This document shows positions 62,626 to 64,000 of a stretch of DNA of 64,000 nt, piece after piece. This DNA comes from DATARH01 sp035648415 (lineage in GTDB: Bacteria; Pseudomonadota; Alphaproteobacteria; ATCC43930; CGMCC-115725). The position numbers and the translations under genes are program-made. The stretch covers positions 1-64,000 of the forward strand of contig DASRLO010000069.1 in assembly GCA_035648415.1 (NCBI GenBank). Reading direction: 5' to 3'. Below the pieces are notes generated by a model that saw only the letters and a program-made list of their open reading frames with translations, was not told the DNA's origin and searched no databases. Position 1 is the stretch's first letter; each line of letters begins with the position of its first letter.

Positions 62626-62721
62626 CGACGGATGCGTCCTTAAACCACAAATTGGTTAATAGTGCGTAATAGGCGATTTGGAAAGAGTTGTTTAATCGCT
62701 CGCCAAGCCGCCGGCGCTCGG

Positions 62722-64000
62722 CTATTCGATATCGATATTCAGCCAGCCTTGCGCCGTCGAAATTGCCCGATCTTTCGATCGCAATAGCACCGTCGTCATC
62801 GTCGACTCGATAATGGCCGGACCGGCGATCACCTGGCCCGGTGCAACCGCTTCGAAATTATAGGCGGGAGCGGGGACCCACTCGCCGTCCAGGTAGATCG
62901 ATCGTATCGCAATCGGCGATGCGGGCGCGGCGGCGGGCAGGTTCGGCTCGCGCGGCAATTCGTCGAGGATGCCGGCCACCGCGACGCGCGCGTTGACCAG
63001 CACGCTCTCCTGTTCCGGCATGGCGTAGGTGTAGAGCGCCTCGTGCCGGCGGTGGAAGCGCTCGACGATCTGCGGCAGCGGGTCGGCCGCCGACCAGTCG
63101 ACATCGTCGAGCGGCACGGCGATCTCGAAGACCTGCTCGCCGTAGCGCATATCGGCGGCGCGGCTGGCGCGGGCCGGCCCGCTGAACGACGCCCGCAGCC
63201 GGGCGAGGCCTTCGCCCTCCATCTCGTCGAACAGGGTCTTGACCGCGCCGCCGTCGAGCGCGCGGGTGTCGCCGATATGGCTGCGCGACGTCTCGAAGCG
63301 CAAATCGGTCGCCAGCATCCCCCAGGCCGACAGCACCGCGGCGACCCGCGGTACAATGACCCGGCGCAGCCCGAGCTGCCGGGCGATGTCGGTGGCGTGC
63401 AGCCCCGCCGCGCCGCCGAACGCGAACAGCGCGAAACGCCGCGGATCGACCCCGCGCCGCACCGAGACGAGCCGCACGCCCTCGGCCATGTTGGTGTTGA
63501 CGATGCGGTGAATGCCGTGCGCCGCCTGCAGCCGCTCGACCCCGAGCGCCATGGCGACGCGATCGACGGCAGCTTCCGCGGCGGCCTTGTCGAGGCGCCG
63601 CTCGCCGCCGAGAAACCGCGCCGGGTCGAGATAGCCGAGCACCAGATTGGCGTCGGTCACCGTCGCCGCCGTGCCGCAATTGCCATAGCAGGCGGGGCCC
63701 GGCACGGCGCCGGCGCTTTCCGGTCCGACATGCAGGATGCCGCCGGCGTCGACCCTGGCGATCGAGCCGCCGCCGGCCCCGATGCTGGCGATGTCGAGGC
63801 TGCTGAGCGCGATCCGGTGGCCGCCGATCTTGCGGTCCATGACCAGCGCCGCCTCGCCCTCGACCACCAGGCAGATATCGGTGCTGGTGCCGCCCATGTC
63901 GAACGGGATCAGATTTTTCTCGCCCGTCAGCCGCGCCGCATAGACGCTGCCGGCGACCCCGCCGGCCGGACCCGACAGCACGCCGCCGGCGGCGAGCCGG
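62722..64000 (-). CDS. Hydantoinase/oxoprolinase family protein, partial (5' end beyond window)
   Basis: At least 426 residues of an acetone-carboxylase/hydantoinase A-type protein (HyuA), cut by the window edge at its N-terminal side. FDMGGTSTDICLVVEG is the ATPase phosphate loop. SIGAGGGSIARVD, GPACYGNCGTAATVTDANLVLGYLDP and FAFGGAAGLHATDIARQLGL are typical. The C-terminal domain ends in TTVLLRSKDRAISTAQGWLNIDIE. These enzymes use ATP to open lactam rings such as 5-oxoproline or hydantoins. The HyuB partner is not in view. Confidence 0.9.
   Translation of the reverse strand, partial: RLAAGGVLSGPAGGVAGSVYAARLTGEKNLIPFDMGGTSTDICLVVEGEAALVMDRKIGGHRIALSSLDIASIGAGGGSIARVDAGGILHVGPESAGAVPGPACYGNCGTAATVTDANLVLGYLDPARFLGGERRLDKAAAEAAVDRVAMALGVERLQAAHGIHRIVNTNMAEGVRLVSVRRGVDPRRFALFAFGGAAGLHATDIARQLGLRRVIVPRVAAVLSAWGMLATDLRFETSRSHIGDTRALDGGAVKTLFDEMEGEGLARLRASFSGPARASRAADMRYGEQVFEIAVPLDDVDWSAADPLPQIVERFHRRHEALYTYAMPEQESVLVNARVAVAGILDELPREPNLPAAAPASPIAIRSIYLDGEWVPAPAYNFEAVAPGQVIAGPAIIESTMTTVLLRSKDRAISTAQGWLNIDIE

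Overview
The window reads as chromosome of a high-GC alphaproteobacterium, most likely from the Rhodospirillales or a neighbouring order. This is inferred from gene order and protein types; there is no rRNA here to settle it. Coding density is high, adjacent genes often overlap by 4 bases (ATGA, GTGA or TTGA junctions), and nearly every gene is of a recognisable family. No prophage, CRISPR array or large island was seen. The only mobile DNA is the end of an IS630-type transposase at the left edge, next to a tRNA-Ala(CGC) gene.

Left part (1-24 kb). After the tRNA come yggT, an alpha/beta hydrolase, a HicAB toxin-antitoxin pair in which both genes are frameshifted, argG, rlmN and an IalB-like gene. 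The cytochrome c maturation genes ccmABCDE follow, then a CoA-ligase-like gene, a DcaP-like porin, a PagL-like lipid A deacylase and a 2OG-Fe(II) oxygenase. An ABC importer (double permease plus ATPase) has no binding protein beside it. Next are lysS, an SbmA/BacA-type ABC exporter, mmcB, a heptose-7-phosphate kinase-like gene with an altered active-site motif, and an smr gene. The lutABC lactate-oxidation genes carry hairpin repeats between lutA and lutB.

Central part (26-53 kb). This is the conserved alphaproteobacterial origin region. A Tim44-like gene, dnaQ, coaE, aroE, maf and the DUF299 kinase point left, and secB is the one gene there pointing right. hemE, hemH, hemJ, rho, mnmE, mnmG, rsmG, parA and parB point right. 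The 401-base gap between the DUF299 gene and hemE is the position of the Caulobacter origin and holds DnaA-box-like repeats, so it is proposed as oriC. Two near-perfect parS sites lie at the mnmE/mnmG junction and inside rsmG, just before parAB. holA, lptE, leuS, a DUF3576 lipoprotein, yggS and ribA complete the block.

Right part (54-64 kb). An orphan OmpR-type response regulator overlaps a glycosyltransferase gene and is followed by a methyltransferase and an ArnT-like membrane glycosyltransferase. Then come a CHRD-domain protein, a secreted legumain/caspase-like peptidase with a partner, and a pterin/folate cluster (PCD, VOC protein, folB, folP). The FolP looks like the sulfonamide-insensitive Sul enzymes rather than ordinary dihydropteroate synthases and is the most striking single gene here. 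The window ends inside a hydantoinase/oxoprolinase gene.

No unambiguous, entirely new multi-gene system was found. The best leads are the Sul-like chromosomal folP, the origin and parS architecture, the apparently non-canonical mnmE start, several perfect short tandem duplications at gene borders, and an unexplained composite hairpin near 9.45 kb.
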